Assembly: GCA_902792105.1 (NCBI GenBank)
Contig: CADAYK010000005.1
Coordinates: 1 to 35,329 of the forward strand
Direction: 5' to 3'
From: an uncultured Ruminococcus sp.
GTDB lineage: Bacteria > Bacillota > Clostridia > Oscillospirales > Acutalibacteraceae
DNA length: 35,329 bases
This document shows positions 7,551 to 16,124 of the stretch, one piece after another. A model generated the notes under the pieces. It was not told the origin of the DNA, made no database searches, and saw nothing but the letters and a program-made list of their open reading frames with translations. The position numbers and the translations under genes are program-made. How positions within the stretch are numbered: position 1 is the stretch's first letter; each line of letters starts with the position of its first letter.

Positions 7551-10500
7551 TTATTTGACCACGACGTTTTCATTTCCGAGCTGATATTTCAGCTCGCCGA
7601 TCATAACGTCGTTTAAATCTGTCCACATTGACGCCGGAGCCTTTACCGCTCGGTTTGAGCTTGTCAGGTAGAAAACTACCGGTGTTTTGCCTTCAAAAAT
7701 ATCGAGCACTCTTTTTGCGCGCCGGTACATATCGGTGTGAAGATCGTCGATTTTAAGGTAGAGCGACACCGGTTTTTGAACCGGCGGCACTGCGCCGCGC
7801 CCCATTTTTTCGCACTCTTCGTTTGTGCGCGCCTGTTCAACCGATTCGCAAATCAGCTTTGGCTCCTCGTTTTCCCTGCTGCTGACTGTTCCGCGCATCA
7901 CAACAACATTTGTCTCGCTGAAAAGCCGCTCGTACTTTTCGTATACGTTAGGAAACACGATCGCTTCAATCACACCGTAGCGGTCGTCAAGGCTGACAAA
8001 CGCCATCATTTTATTGTTTTTGGTAATTTGAGTTCGCACGCGGCTGAGTATTCCCACAAGGCACACGGCTTTTCCGTCCCGGTATTTGCCCGAATCGTTG
8101 CGGATGACCTCGCCCGAACGGTCGGCTTTGACCAGCGACGCAAACACCGAATAATCGTCCATCGGGTGACCGCTGAGGTACATTCCGGCAATTTCGTTTT
8201 CCATTTTGAGCAGCTCCGCACGCGGATACTCTTTAAGCGGCGGCAGCTCGGGCTCGGTGGACTTTTTGGCGTCGCCGGTGGGATCAAGGTCGAAAAAGGA
8301 AATTTGACCGTTAACGTTGCGCCGCGCTTCAAACTCGACGTCGTCCATAACGGTTTTGCTGATTGAAAGAAGCTGGCGGCGGTTTGCCCCGAGTCCGTCG
8401 AAGGCTCCGCACTTGATCAGGCTTTCAATGGCGCGGCTGTTCATATTTTTGCCGTAAAGGCGCTTGCAAAAATCGTAAAGCGAGGTGTAGGGCTTTAGAG
8501 TGCGCTCACGGATAATTTCATCAATAAAATGACCGCCCAGGTTTTTGATCGCAAGCAGTCCGTAGCGGATGTTTTTGCCGCTTACCGCAAAGCCCCTGCC
8601 GCTTTCGTTGACGTTCGGCGGCAAAACCATGATCCCCAGCCGCTTGCACTCGGCGATGTAGCCGGCAAGCTTGTTTTGGCTGTCGAGCACGCTTGACATA
8701 AGCGCCGCCATATATTCGCGCGGATAATAGCATTTGAGCCACGCCGTTTTGTAGGATATCGCGGAATACGCCGCCGCGTGGCTTTTGTTGAAGGCATAGG
8801 AAGCAAAGCTTTCCATTTCGGCGAAAATTTCGGCGGCGGTCTTGGCGTCTATTCCCCTGCGGACGCAGCCCTCGACGGTAACGGCGCCGTTTTCACCTGT
8901 GAGTCCGTTGATGAAGATGTCGCGTTCGCGCTCCATAACGTCCTTTTTCTTTTTGCTCATGGCGCGGCGTACAATGTCGGCGCGTCCGAGGCTGTAGCCT
9001 GCAAGCTCGCGGAAAATCTGCATAACCTGCTCCTGATAAACAATACAGCCGTAGGTCACGTTCAGTATGCTTTTCAGCCGCGGGTGCTTGTAGCGGATAT
9101 GCGAGGGATTATGGCGGCAGTCGATATATGTGGGTATGCTGTCCATGGGTCCCGGGCGGTACAGCGAAAGCACGGCGATCAAGTCCTCCATGTGTTCGGG
9201 CTTAAGCTGGGTGAGCACGTTTTTCATCCCCTGGCTTTCAAACTGAAAAACGCCGTCGGTGTGCCCCGAGGAAATCATCCTGTATACGCGCGGATCGTCC
9301 TCGCGGATGTCTTCGGGTGAATATCCGGGATGGCTCTGCTTAATCAGCTTTTCGGCGTAGTCGATCACCGTAAGGTTTCTCAGTCCCAGAAAATCCATTT
9401 TGAGAAGCCCGAGCTCCTCGAGCGTGGTCATGGTAAACTGGGTTACAACGCTGTCGTCGTTTTTCGCAAGCGGAACATAATCGAACACCGGACGGTCGGT
9501 TATAACCACACCTGCCGCGTGCATTGTGGCGTGGCGCGGCATTCCCTCAAGCTGCTTGGCAATGTCGATCAGGTTGCGGATCTGTTCGTCTTCCTCGTAC
9601 ATTTTCCTGAGCTCGCGGCTGAGCTTTAATGCCTTGTCGATCGTGATATTCAGCTCAAAAGGCACAAGCTTTGCCACTGTGTCCACGGTTGCGTAAGGGA
9701 TCGCCAGAGCGCGCCCAACGTCGCGTATAGCTCCCCTTGCCGCCATGGTTCCGAAGGAAATAATTTGGGCAACACGGTCGCTGCCGTATTTATTGACTAC
9801 ATATTCGATGACCTCTCCCCTGCGCTCCTTGCAAAAGTCGATGTCAAAGTCGGGCATACTGACTCGTTCGGGGTTGAGGAAACGCTCAAACAGCAGATTA
9901 TATTTTATGGGATCGATGTCGGTTATTCCCACGCAGTAGGCACACAGCGAGCCCGCGCCCGAGCCTCGCCCGGGGCCGACGGGGATATTGTGCCTTTTTG
10001 CGTACTGAACAAAATCGTTGACAATGAGGTAATAATCGACAAAGCCCATTTTGGAGATCACCGAAATTTCATATTCGAGCCTGTCAACAAGGCTTTTGTC
10101 GGGATCATCGCCGTAGCGGCGGCGAAGCCCTTCGCAGCACCCTCTGCGGAAAAACTCAAGATGATCTTCATTGTTCGGCACGTCAAAGCGCGGAAGCTTG
10201 CGCTCGCCGAAGGTGAACTCAACATTGCAGCGTTCGGCAATTTTGTGAGTATTCTCGAGAGCGCCGGGATAGCTGCCGAAAAGCGCGCGCATTTCGTCCT
10301 CGGTTTTAAGGTAAAATTCGTCGGTTTTAAACTCCATTTTGTTTTCATCATCAACAGTGGAGTTCGTCTGTATGCACAGCAAAATAGAGTGGGTTTTGCT
10401 GTCGGATTTTTCGGTGTAGTGGCTGTCGTTTGTCGCGGCAAGCCCGACGCCTGCTTCCTCCGCGATTTTTACAAGGCTTGGGATTATCCGCTTTTCCTCG

Positions 10501-11036
10501 GCTATGTCATGGTTTTGAAGCTCGATAAAAAAGTTTTCCCTGCCAAACAAGCCGCGGTAATACTTTGCCTTTTCAAGGGCTCCGTTATAGTCGTTGTTCA
10601 ACAGCTTTTGCGGTATTTCGCCTGCAAGGCACGCGGACAGGCAAATCAAGCCGTCGTGGTACTGTTCAAGAAGTGAATCGTCGATGCGCGGCTTGGAGTA
10701 AAAGCCCTCGGTAAAGCCGAGGGACACAAGCTTTATTAAATTTTGGTAGCCCGTTTGGTTTTCACAGAGCAGTATCATGTGATAGTACCGCTCAAAGGAG
10801 TTGTTTTTGTCGAACCGTGAATTGGGCGCGACATAGACCTCGCAGCCGATCACGGGCTTTATTCCCTGCTTTTTGCAGGCGCGGTAAAAGTCGATCACGC
10901 CGTACATCACGCCGTGGTCGGTGATCGCAAGCGAGTCAAAGCCCTTGCGCTTTGCCGCTGCGGCAAGCTCATTAATGCGCGAGGCTCCGTCGAGCAGGCT
11001 GTATTCGGTGTGTACGTGAAGGTGGGTAAACGCCAT
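7551..11036 (-). CDS. dnaE: DNA polymerase III alpha subunit, DnaE type
   Basis: 1161 residues, full length for DnaE1/DnaE3-type polymerases; it extends DNA 5'->3' in chromosome replication. The PHP domain starts with T-H-L-H-V-H-T-E-Y-S (residues 4-13) and has A-I-T-D-H-G at 37-42. The polymerase core has G-P-G-R-G-S-G-A-G-S near 354-363 and the catalytic P-D-F-D-I-D-F at 395-401. The fingers/thumb region and helix-hairpin-helix follow, with an OB-fold near 985-1070 (V-C-L-V-G-I-L-S-R-V). The ATG lies one base after the xseA stop, with GGGAG inside xseA, so it is the last gene of the nusB-tsaD-like-xseA-dnaE operon. In Firmicutes PolC usually does the bulk of leading-strand synthesis. No terminator is obvious downstream on this strand. 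Confidence 0.97.
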   Translation of the reverse strand: MAFTHLHVHTEYSLLDGASRINELAAAAKRKGFDSLAITDHGVMYGVIDFYRACKKQGIKPVIGCEVYVAPNSRFDKNNSFERYYHMILLCENQTGYQNLIKLVSLGFTEGFYSKPRIDDSLLEQYHDGLICLSACLAGEIPQKLLNNDYNGALEKAKYYRGLFGRENFFIELQNHDIAEEKRIIPSLVKIAEEAGVGLAATNDSHYTEKSDSKTHSILLCIQTNSTVDDENKMEFKTDEFYLKTEDEMRALFGSYPGALENTHKIAERCNVEFTFGERKLPRFDVPNNEDHLEFFRRGCCEGLRRRYGDDPDKSLVDRLEYEISVISKMGFVDYYLIVNDFVQYAKRHNIPVGPGRGSGAGSLCAYCVGITDIDPIKYNLLFERFLNPERVSMPDFDIDFCKERRGEVIEYVVNKYGSDRVAQIISFGTMAARGAIRDVGRALAIPYATVDTVAKLVPFELNITIDKALKLSRELRKMYEEDEQIRNLIDIAKQLEGMPRHATMHAAGVVITDRPVFDYVPLAKNDDSVVTQFTMTTLEELGLLKMDFLGLRNLTVIDYAEKLIKQSHPGYSPEDIREDDPRVYRMISSGHTDGVFQFESQGMKNVLTQLKPEHMEDLIAVLSLYRPGPMDSIPTYIDCRHNPSHIRYKHPRLKSILNVTYGCIVYQEQVMQIFRELAGYSLGRADIVRRAMSKKKKDVMERERDIFINGLTGENGAVTVEGCVRRGIDAKTAAEIFAEMESFASYAFNKSHAAAYSAISYKTAWLKCYYPREYMAALMSSVLDSQNKLAGYIAECKRLGIMVLPPNVNESGRGFAVSGKNIRYGLLAIKNLGGHFIDEIIRERTLKPYTSLYDFCKRLYGKNMNSRAIESLIKCGAFDGLGANRRQLLSISKTVMDDVEFEARRNVNGQISFFDLDPTGDAKKSTEPELPPLKEYPRAELLKMENEIAGMYLSGHPMDDYSVFASLVKADRSGEVIRNDSGKYRDGKAVCLVGILSRVRTQITKNNKMMAFVSLDDRYGVIEAIVFPNVYEKYERLFSETNVVVMRGTVSSRENEEPKLICESVEQARTNEECEKMGRGAVPPVQKPVSLYLKIDDLHTDMYRRAKRVLDIFEGKTPVVFYLTSSNRAVKAPASMWTDLNDVMIGELKYQLGNENVVVK

Positions 11037-11037
11037 A

Positions 11038-12252
11038 TTAATCTCCCGTTACTGTTGCGCTGACGCTGCCGTCCGCAAAATGTATGACGATCCTGTCGTC
11101 TTTTTTAAGTGCAAGGCTTGAGGTGACCGCCTCGCCGTCTTTTTTTACAACCGCCAAGCCGCGCGACAGCAGCTTTTGCGGATCGGACGCTTCAAGCTTT
11201 GATTTCAGCTGCAAAAGCTTTTTGTCGCAGTTGTTAAGCAAATTGACCGAAGCCGCTTTAAGCTTTGCGCTTTCGGCGCGCAGCCTGCTTTCATAAGTTG
11301 CGGAAAGCGCGGTGTTGACGTCGTATTTTACCCTGCCGGATTTTGAGAGCAGCAGGTTTTTTTCACGGTCTGTCATTGCTTTTCCGGCTGTTTTAAGCCT
11401 GCGGTTCACGTTTATCAGGTAACGCTTTATCTGAGCCGAATCGGGCACCGCCAGCTCTGCCGCCGCAGACGGCGTAGGGGCGCGAAGGTCGGAAACAAAG
11501 TCGCAGATCGTATAGTCTGTTTCGTGGCCGACAGCGGAAATTACCGGTATTTCGGATTTAAAAACAGCATAGGCAAGCTCCTCGCTGTTGAACGCCCACA
11601 AGTCCTCCATTGAACCGCCGCCTCTGCCAATTATTATAACGTCGCACAGTGAAAAGCGGTTAAGCTTTTGGATCGCGTCGATCATCTGCGGCGGAGCGCT
11701 GTCTCCCTGAACAAGCACCGGGCAAAGTATTATTGTGATGTTCGGAAAACGTCGCGTCAAAATGTTTTTGATGTCCTGAACAGCCGCGCCCGACGGCGAG
11801 GTTATTACGCCGATTCGCTTGGGCAGCTTGGGTATGGGTTTTTTGAACCTTGCGTCGAAAAGTCCCTTTTCCGCAAGCCTTTGCTTCAGCTGTTCAAACG
11901 CAAGCGCAAGCGCGCCTACTCCCTGCGGCTGCATATCCTCGATTATAATTTGGTACCTGCCGCTTGGCTCGTACAGCGAAACCCTGCCGCGGCAAATGAT
12001 TTTCATTCCGTTTTTGGGGGCGAACACCAGCCTGCGCGCGTTGCCCGCAAACATGACCGCGCTGATCAAAGCCTTTTGATCCTTAAGCGAGAAGTAAAGG
12101 TGTCCGCTTGAATATCTGTCGGAAAGGTTTGAGATCTCGCCCTCGACAAAAACAGTTTGCAGCTTTGGATCGTTTTCGATAAGTGATTTAATGTAAAAAT
12201 TCAGCTGGGATACGCTGAGCACCCTCGGTTTTGTGAATTTAGGAGTGTACAT
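11038..12252 (-). CDS. xseA: Exodeoxyribonuclease VII large subunit
   Basis: 404 residues, normal length; the catalytic subunit that degrades single-stranded DNA from either end. The N-terminal OB-fold contains S-V-S-Q-L-N-F-Y-I-K and F-V-E-G-E-I-S-N. The catalytic domain follows, with R-I-G-V-I-T-S-P-S-G-A-A, I-I-G-R-G-G-G-S-M-E-D-L and S-A-V-G-H-E-T-D. A coiled-coil C-terminal arm ends with L-S-R-G-L-A-V-V. I start it at the ATG at 12250-12252, which has AGGAAG nine bases upstream; the frame is open further but that part lies inside the preceding gene. It overlaps the tsaD-like gene by 14 bases. The small subunit gene xseB, usually adjacent, is not seen here. Confidence 0.95.
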   Translation of the reverse strand: MYTPKFTKPRVLSVSQLNFYIKSLIENDPKLQTVFVEGEISNLSDRYSSGHLYFSLKDQKALISAVMFAGNARRLVFAPKNGMKIICRGRVSLYEPSGRYQIIIEDMQPQGVGALALAFEQLKQRLAEKGLFDARFKKPIPKLPKRIGVITSPSGAAVQDIKNILTRRFPNITIILCPVLVQGDSAPPQMIDAIQKLNRFSLCDVIIIGRGGGSMEDLWAFNSEELAYAVFKSEIPVISAVGHETDYTICDFVSDLRAPTPSAAAELAVPDSAQIKRYLINVNRRLKTAGKAMTDREKNLLLSKSGRVKYDVNTALSATYESRLRAESAKLKAASVNLLNNCDKKLLQLKSKLEASDPQKLLSRGLAVVKKDGEAVTSSLALKKDDRIVIHFADGSVSATVTGD

Positions 12253-13180
12253 TGTTAAGCTTCCTGTAACATAGATAAGCAATGCCTGCGGCGTTGTCGG
12301 CGGAAAAAACGGGTTCGGCAAACGCGGCATTGTATTTTTCTGTAAAAGAATTTTTTATTATTGAGTTCGACATAACTCCGCCTGCGTAAACAAGCGGAAG
12401 CCCGCCGTATTTTTCAATTAAAGCGTCGGTCATTTTTTCAAGCGTTTTGCGCACGAATTCAAGGCAGTACGCCGCGACATACTCTTCGCTTTTGCCCTCG
12501 TCAATGAGCTTTTTGCACCGGTTTTCAACTCCGCTCAGGCAGCAGTCGCAGCCCTTTAAGGCAGGACGGACATTCGGCTTTTCGCTGTTTTTCAGCGCGA
12601 GCTGTTCAAGCGCAGGACCGCAGGGAAATTTCAACCCGAGCATAAGCCCTACTCTGTCGATTGCCTGGCCGGCGTTTAAATCAAGGGTTTTTGCGGCAAG
12701 AGTAAGCTCAAAGCCGCTGCCGCTGCCGTTGGCAAGCACAGCCTCGGTTGTGCCTCCGCTGACGTGGAACGCCAAAAAACGCTTGTCGAAAAGACCGGTT
12801 TTTCCGGCGCTGTAAAGCGCGGCGGCGATGTGGCCTTCCTGGTGCGAAAACTCGCAAAGCGGGATCTTCAGAGCCGCGGATAAAATTTTAGCCGTGTTCT
12901 GACCAACGGTGAAACACGGCATATATGAGCCGCTTACAGGGCGCGGACGCGTGGATACGCCGACTGCGGCAATTTGTTTTGTGTCAACCTCGCTTACAAG
13001 CTGTTCAAAAAGCGTGTGAAGCTGAGCGGTGTGGTGAAAAACCGCGTCGCTCTGGCGCAGCCCAAGCTGTCCCTCACGCACCGGAAGCAGCTTTTTTTGC
13101 TGGGTTATCATCCCCGTTTGGCTGTCATAGAGCGCGGTCGAGGTAGTATAGTTTGATGTGTCGATTCCCAAATAAAGCAT
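12239..13180 (-). CDS. TsaD/Gcp-like ATPase (TsaD paralogue)
   Basis: 313 residues of the ASKHA-fold Kae1/TsaD/Gcp family. It has L-G-I-D-T-S-N-Y-T-T-S at the start, a metal-site S-H-Q-E-G-H (His 113 and 117), the nucleotide-binding H-V-S-G-G-T-T-E, C-G-P-A-L-E-Q-L-A and Y-A-G-G-V-M-S-N-S. True TsaD makes the t6A base at position 37 of ANN-decoding tRNAs. This protein diverges at several signature sites (for example R-P-R-P-V-S-G-S-Y-M-P where TsaD has a G-P-G-L-type loop), so it may be the Clostridial paralogue commonly annotated as O-sialoglycoprotein endopeptidase, not the t6A enzyme. I prefer ATG 13178-13180 with GGGG upstream; TTG at 13186 overlapping the nusB stop is possible. Confidence 0.82.
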   Translation of the reverse strand: MLYLGIDTSNYTTSTALYDSQTGMITQQKKLLPVREGQLGLRQSDAVFHHTAQLHTLFEQLVSEVDTKQIAAVGVSTRPRPVSGSYMPCFTVGQNTAKILSAALKIPLCEFSHQEGHIAAALYSAGKTGLFDKRFLAFHVSGGTTEAVLANGSGSGFELTLAAKTLDLNAGQAIDRVGLMLGLKFPCGPALEQLALKNSEKPNVRPALKGCDCCLSGVENRCKKLIDEGKSEEYVAAYCLEFVRKTLEKMTDALIEKYGGLPLVYAGGVMSNSIIKNSFTEKYNAAFAEPVFSADNAAGIAYLCYRKLNNVHS

Positions 13181-13182
13181 GA

Positions 13183-13629
13183 TCAACCCCGTGCTTCGGC
13201 AGGCTGCTTGTCAAGGCTTCTGATGTATGAGCCCAAAATGCCGTTCACAAACCGGTATTCGTCTATCGTGTATTTTTTGGCAAGCTCGACCGCCTCGTTA
13301 ACGCTCACCTTGTTCGGCACGTTATCAAGGTATTTTATCTCGTAAAAAGCAAGGCGTAAAATCGCGAGCGACGGTCTTGAAATTCTTGAAAGAGTCCAGC
13401 CGGGCTTTAAAAATTTGCTGATTTCGGCGTCGATTTCGTCCTGCTTAGCCTCGATTCCGGTGACGACCGCCTGAGCATAGCCGCAGACTCCGCCCACAAA
13501 TAACTCGGAGTTGTCCTCAATTGTGGCTTCGAGCGGTTCGTCGTCAAACGACTTTGAGAACAAAAGCATAAACGCCTGTTCCCTTGCCTCGCTGCGTGTA
13601 AGATTCTTTTGTGTTTTTTCTTCGCACAT
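13183..13629 (-). CDS. nusB: Transcription antitermination factor NusB
   Basis: 148 residues, all-helical RNA-binding antitermination protein that, with NusE (S10), recognises boxA in rRNA leaders. The N-terminus reads L-T-R-S-E-A-R-E-Q-A-F-M-L-L-F. The C-terminal half has the family's L-A-I-L-R-L-A-F-Y-E-I and V-S-V-N-E-A-V-E-L-A-K-K-Y, then F-V-N-G-I-L-G. It is the first gene of the operon with tsaD-like, xseA and dnaE, behind an extended -10 promoter. The following gene begins at or next to its stop. Confidence 0.95.
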   Translation of the reverse strand: MCEEKTQKNLTRSEAREQAFMLLFSKSFDDEPLEATIEDNSELFVGGVCGYAQAVVTGIEAKQDEIDAEISKFLKPGWTLSRISRPSLAILRLAFYEIKYLDNVPNKVSVNEAVELAKKYTIDEYRFVNGILGSYIRSLDKQPAEARG

Positions 13630-13661
13630 AATTATACCAACCTCATACTTTTAATGAATCC

Positions 13662-13689
13662 ATTATAACACGCAAAATAAGGATTGTAA
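13662..13689 (-). promoter_or_regulatory. Promoter of the nusB operon
   Basis: On the minus strand TTACAA (13684-13689), a 16-base gap, and TATAAT (13662-13667) preceded by TGT, an extended -10. It lies 33 bases upstream of the nusB ATG. Confidence 0.6.
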
Positions 13690-13701
13690 AGGTAGAAAAT
13701 A

Positions 13702-13728
13702 AGGGTTCGGCGCTGAGGACCGAACCCT
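13702..13728 (-). terminator. Terminator after pheT
   Basis: A perfect 9-bp stem, AGGGTTCGG / CCGAACCCT, lies 15 bases beyond the pheT stop. On the minus strand it is followed by TATTTTCTACCTTT, a loose U-rich tail. It separates pheST from the nusB promoter. Confidence 0.8.
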
Positions 13729-13743
13729 GTGATCAAAGTTATT

Positions 13744-16110
13744 TTATCTGAGGCTGATGTTAAAGTCTTTAAGGTTAAGGATAACAGCGTCCATGATCTC
13801 CTGAACCTCTGCCGAGCTTAATGTTCTTTCGTTTGAGGAGAACACAAAGCGGATCGTCACGCTGTGGAAGGTATCGGTGTTATAGGTGTCCACAATTCTG
13901 GCACTCTTAAGAATTCCGCGTCCCTCGTTCTCCCATGCCTTTTGAAGGTCGCTGAACAGCACTCCCGAGGGAACTATTATGCTGATGTCGTAATCCATGG
14001 GCGGATACTTTGAGGGCTCCTCGTAAACAATTGAAGCGTTATTGACTTCGGCAAACGCCTGCACGTCAACCTCGGCAAATACAACGTTACCCTTTTTGTC
14101 GAGCTTTTTGCCTACAACGGGGTGAAGAATACCGATTTTGCCGATTTCTTTGCCGTCGAGCATAATTGTGTTGAGGTTTACCGGGTGCTCATAGCCGTGC
14201 GCGGGCTCAGCCTTAACAAAGCTGAGTGTTTTATGCTTAAGGTCGTCGGCGATCACAGCAAGAATGTCCCTGAGCTTGAAGTACATATCATAAAGCTCCT
14301 CGGTTTTGCTGTAGAGAGTGATCGCGAGCATTTTCTTTTCAACGCAAAGGTTGTTTTCGTCAATGCCTGTTACAACCCTGCCCACTTCAAAAATGCCGAA
14401 TTCGGGGGCGTAGCCTATGTTTGACTTGACCTGGCAAAGCTGGGTGGGGATCATTGATTTGCGTATAGTCTCGATGTTGGGATTTGTCGCGTTGGCGAGC
14501 TTGATGTTAGGTTCGACCTCAATGCCCAGATCCTTAAGCTCGTCATAATATGCCCAAACATAGGAGTGAACCTCGTGAAGGTTATAACGCTTGACAAGGA
14601 TGTCCTTGATTTTGTCCTCGTTATCCTTAACAACATCCATTCTTACGGGATAAAGCGGCGAACGGGTGGTGTGAACTTCAAAGTTGTCATAGCCGTAAAC
14701 GCGCGTTATTTCCTCGATGATGTCGGCGTTCATGGAAATGTCCTTGGTGGCTCTCCATGAAGGCGCGGTAACGTCAAAGAATTCGCCGTTGAATTCGGCG
14801 GTAAAGCCGAGGCTTCTCAGGGTTTTAAGAATGGTGTCGTTGTCGATGTCAATTCCGGTGTAGCGGTCAACAAAGGCTTTATCAAATTTGAGCTCAACCT
14901 TTTCATAGCGGAAGGCGTATTCGTCGGTGAGCGCCGAAACTACCTTTACTCCGCCGTCGTATTTTTTGAGAAGATACAAAAATCTTGCGATCGCGGTGTC
15001 GCACATTTCGGGATCAAGGCTCTTTTCGTAGCGCATTGAAGCGTCGGTGCGGTGGGCAAGCCTTACGGTCGATTTGCGGATGGAAGCCGCGTCAAAGGTT
15101 GCCGATTCAAGCGTGAGTGTGGTGGTGTCCTCTACGATTTCGGAATCGAGTCCGCCCATAATGCCGGCAATGGCAACAGGTGTGTCATCGTTGCAAATCA
15201 TGAGCATATTCTCGTCGATATTTCTGTCAACGCCGTCAAGGGTTTTAAATACAAACGGCTTGTCAAAGCGCTTTATTCTGATTTTTCCGACCTTGCGCGA
15301 ATCGAAGGCGTGCATGGGCTGTCCCATTTCGAGCATGAGGTAGTTTGTGAGGTCAGCAAGGAAGTTGATGCCTCTCATTCCGCAGTAATAAAGGCGGATA
15401 CGCATATCGACCGGGCTTACGCTGCGCGTGATGTTTTCGACCTGCATGCAGGCGTAACGCTGGCACAGCGGATCCTCGATTTTCATATCGACCTTTTGCA
15501 GGTTGTCGTAAGCGGCAACATCCTCAACCGGAATAGGCTTGAGCTCTCTGCCTGCAAGAGCCGCGAACTCACGGGCGATTCCGTAATGTCCCCAAAGGTC
15601 GGGGCGGTTGGTAAGCGACTTGTTGTCAACTTCAAAAACAATGTCGTCGATCGCGTAAACGCTTTTGATGTCGGTGCCGTTGGCAACGTCGTCGGTGATG
15701 TCCATAATGCCCGAATTGTCGTCGCTGATTCCGATTTCCGCTTCGCTGCAGCACATTCCGCAGCTCATATAACCGGCAAGCGGACGCGGAGCAATTTCAA
15801 TTTCGCCGATTTTTGCGCCTACCTTGGCGAAAGCGGTTTTCATTCCTACCCTTACATTGGGAGCGCCGCAAACAACGTCGGTGAGCTCGGGATCACCCGC
15901 GTCTACCTTAAGAAGATGGAGCTTTTTGGATTCGGGATGGTCTTCTACCGATTTGATCTCGGCAACAACTACTCCGCTGAGGTCGGAGCCTTTATGGAAA
16001 ATTTCGTTTTCAACCTCGGCGGTCGAAAGTGAAAAGCGCTGAATAAGCTTGATTTTGTCGAGTCCCGACAGGTCTACAAAGTCGGAAATCCAGTTCATTG
16101 ATAAAAACAT
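13744..16110 (-). CDS. pheT: Phenylalanine-tRNA ligase beta subunit
   Basis: 788 residues, full length. With PheS it forms the (alpha-beta)2 enzyme that charges tRNA-Phe; the beta chain holds tRNA-binding and editing domains. Residues 1-37 match the family N-terminus (M-N-W-I-S-D-F-V-D-L). An EMAP/tRNA-binding domain follows near 40-150 (V-V-C-G-A-P-N-V-R-V-G). The B3/B4 editing region has N-F-L-A-D-L-T-N-Y-L-M-L-E-M-G-Q-P-M-H-A-F, then B5 with A-G-I-M-G-G. The C-terminal anticodon-binding fold ends with T-I-R-F-V-F-S-S-N-E-R-T-L. The ATG follows AGGAGGTAGTACA, 14 bases after the pheS stop. Confidence 0.97.
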   Translation of the reverse strand: MFLSMNWISDFVDLSGLDKIKLIQRFSLSTAEVENEIFHKGSDLSGVVVAEIKSVEDHPESKKLHLLKVDAGDPELTDVVCGAPNVRVGMKTAFAKVGAKIGEIEIAPRPLAGYMSCGMCCSEAEIGISDDNSGIMDITDDVANGTDIKSVYAIDDIVFEVDNKSLTNRPDLWGHYGIAREFAALAGRELKPIPVEDVAAYDNLQKVDMKIEDPLCQRYACMQVENITRSVSPVDMRIRLYYCGMRGINFLADLTNYLMLEMGQPMHAFDSRKVGKIRIKRFDKPFVFKTLDGVDRNIDENMLMICNDDTPVAIAGIMGGLDSEIVEDTTTLTLESATFDAASIRKSTVRLAHRTDASMRYEKSLDPEMCDTAIARFLYLLKKYDGGVKVVSALTDEYAFRYEKVELKFDKAFVDRYTGIDIDNDTILKTLRSLGFTAEFNGEFFDVTAPSWRATKDISMNADIIEEITRVYGYDNFEVHTTRSPLYPVRMDVVKDNEDKIKDILVKRYNLHEVHSYVWAYYDELKDLGIEVEPNIKLANATNPNIETIRKSMIPTQLCQVKSNIGYAPEFGIFEVGRVVTGIDENNLCVEKKMLAITLYSKTEELYDMYFKLRDILAVIADDLKHKTLSFVKAEPAHGYEHPVNLNTIMLDGKEIGKIGILHPVVGKKLDKKGNVVFAEVDVQAFAEVNNASIVYEEPSKYPPMDYDISIIVPSGVLFSDLQKAWENEGRGILKSARIVDTYNTDTFHSVTIRFVFSSNERTLSSAEVQEIMDAVILNLKDFNISLR

Positions 16111-16124
16111 TGTACTACCTCCTG

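Noticed and set aside
9765..10676. Long plus-strand open frame (303 codons) antisense to dnaE
   Set aside because: It mirrors the codons of a well-conserved polymerase gene, has no ribosome site and no recognisable domain.
15052..16032. Plus-strand open frame of 326 codons antisense to pheT
   Set aside because: It is a shadow of the strongly conserved pheT on the other strand.
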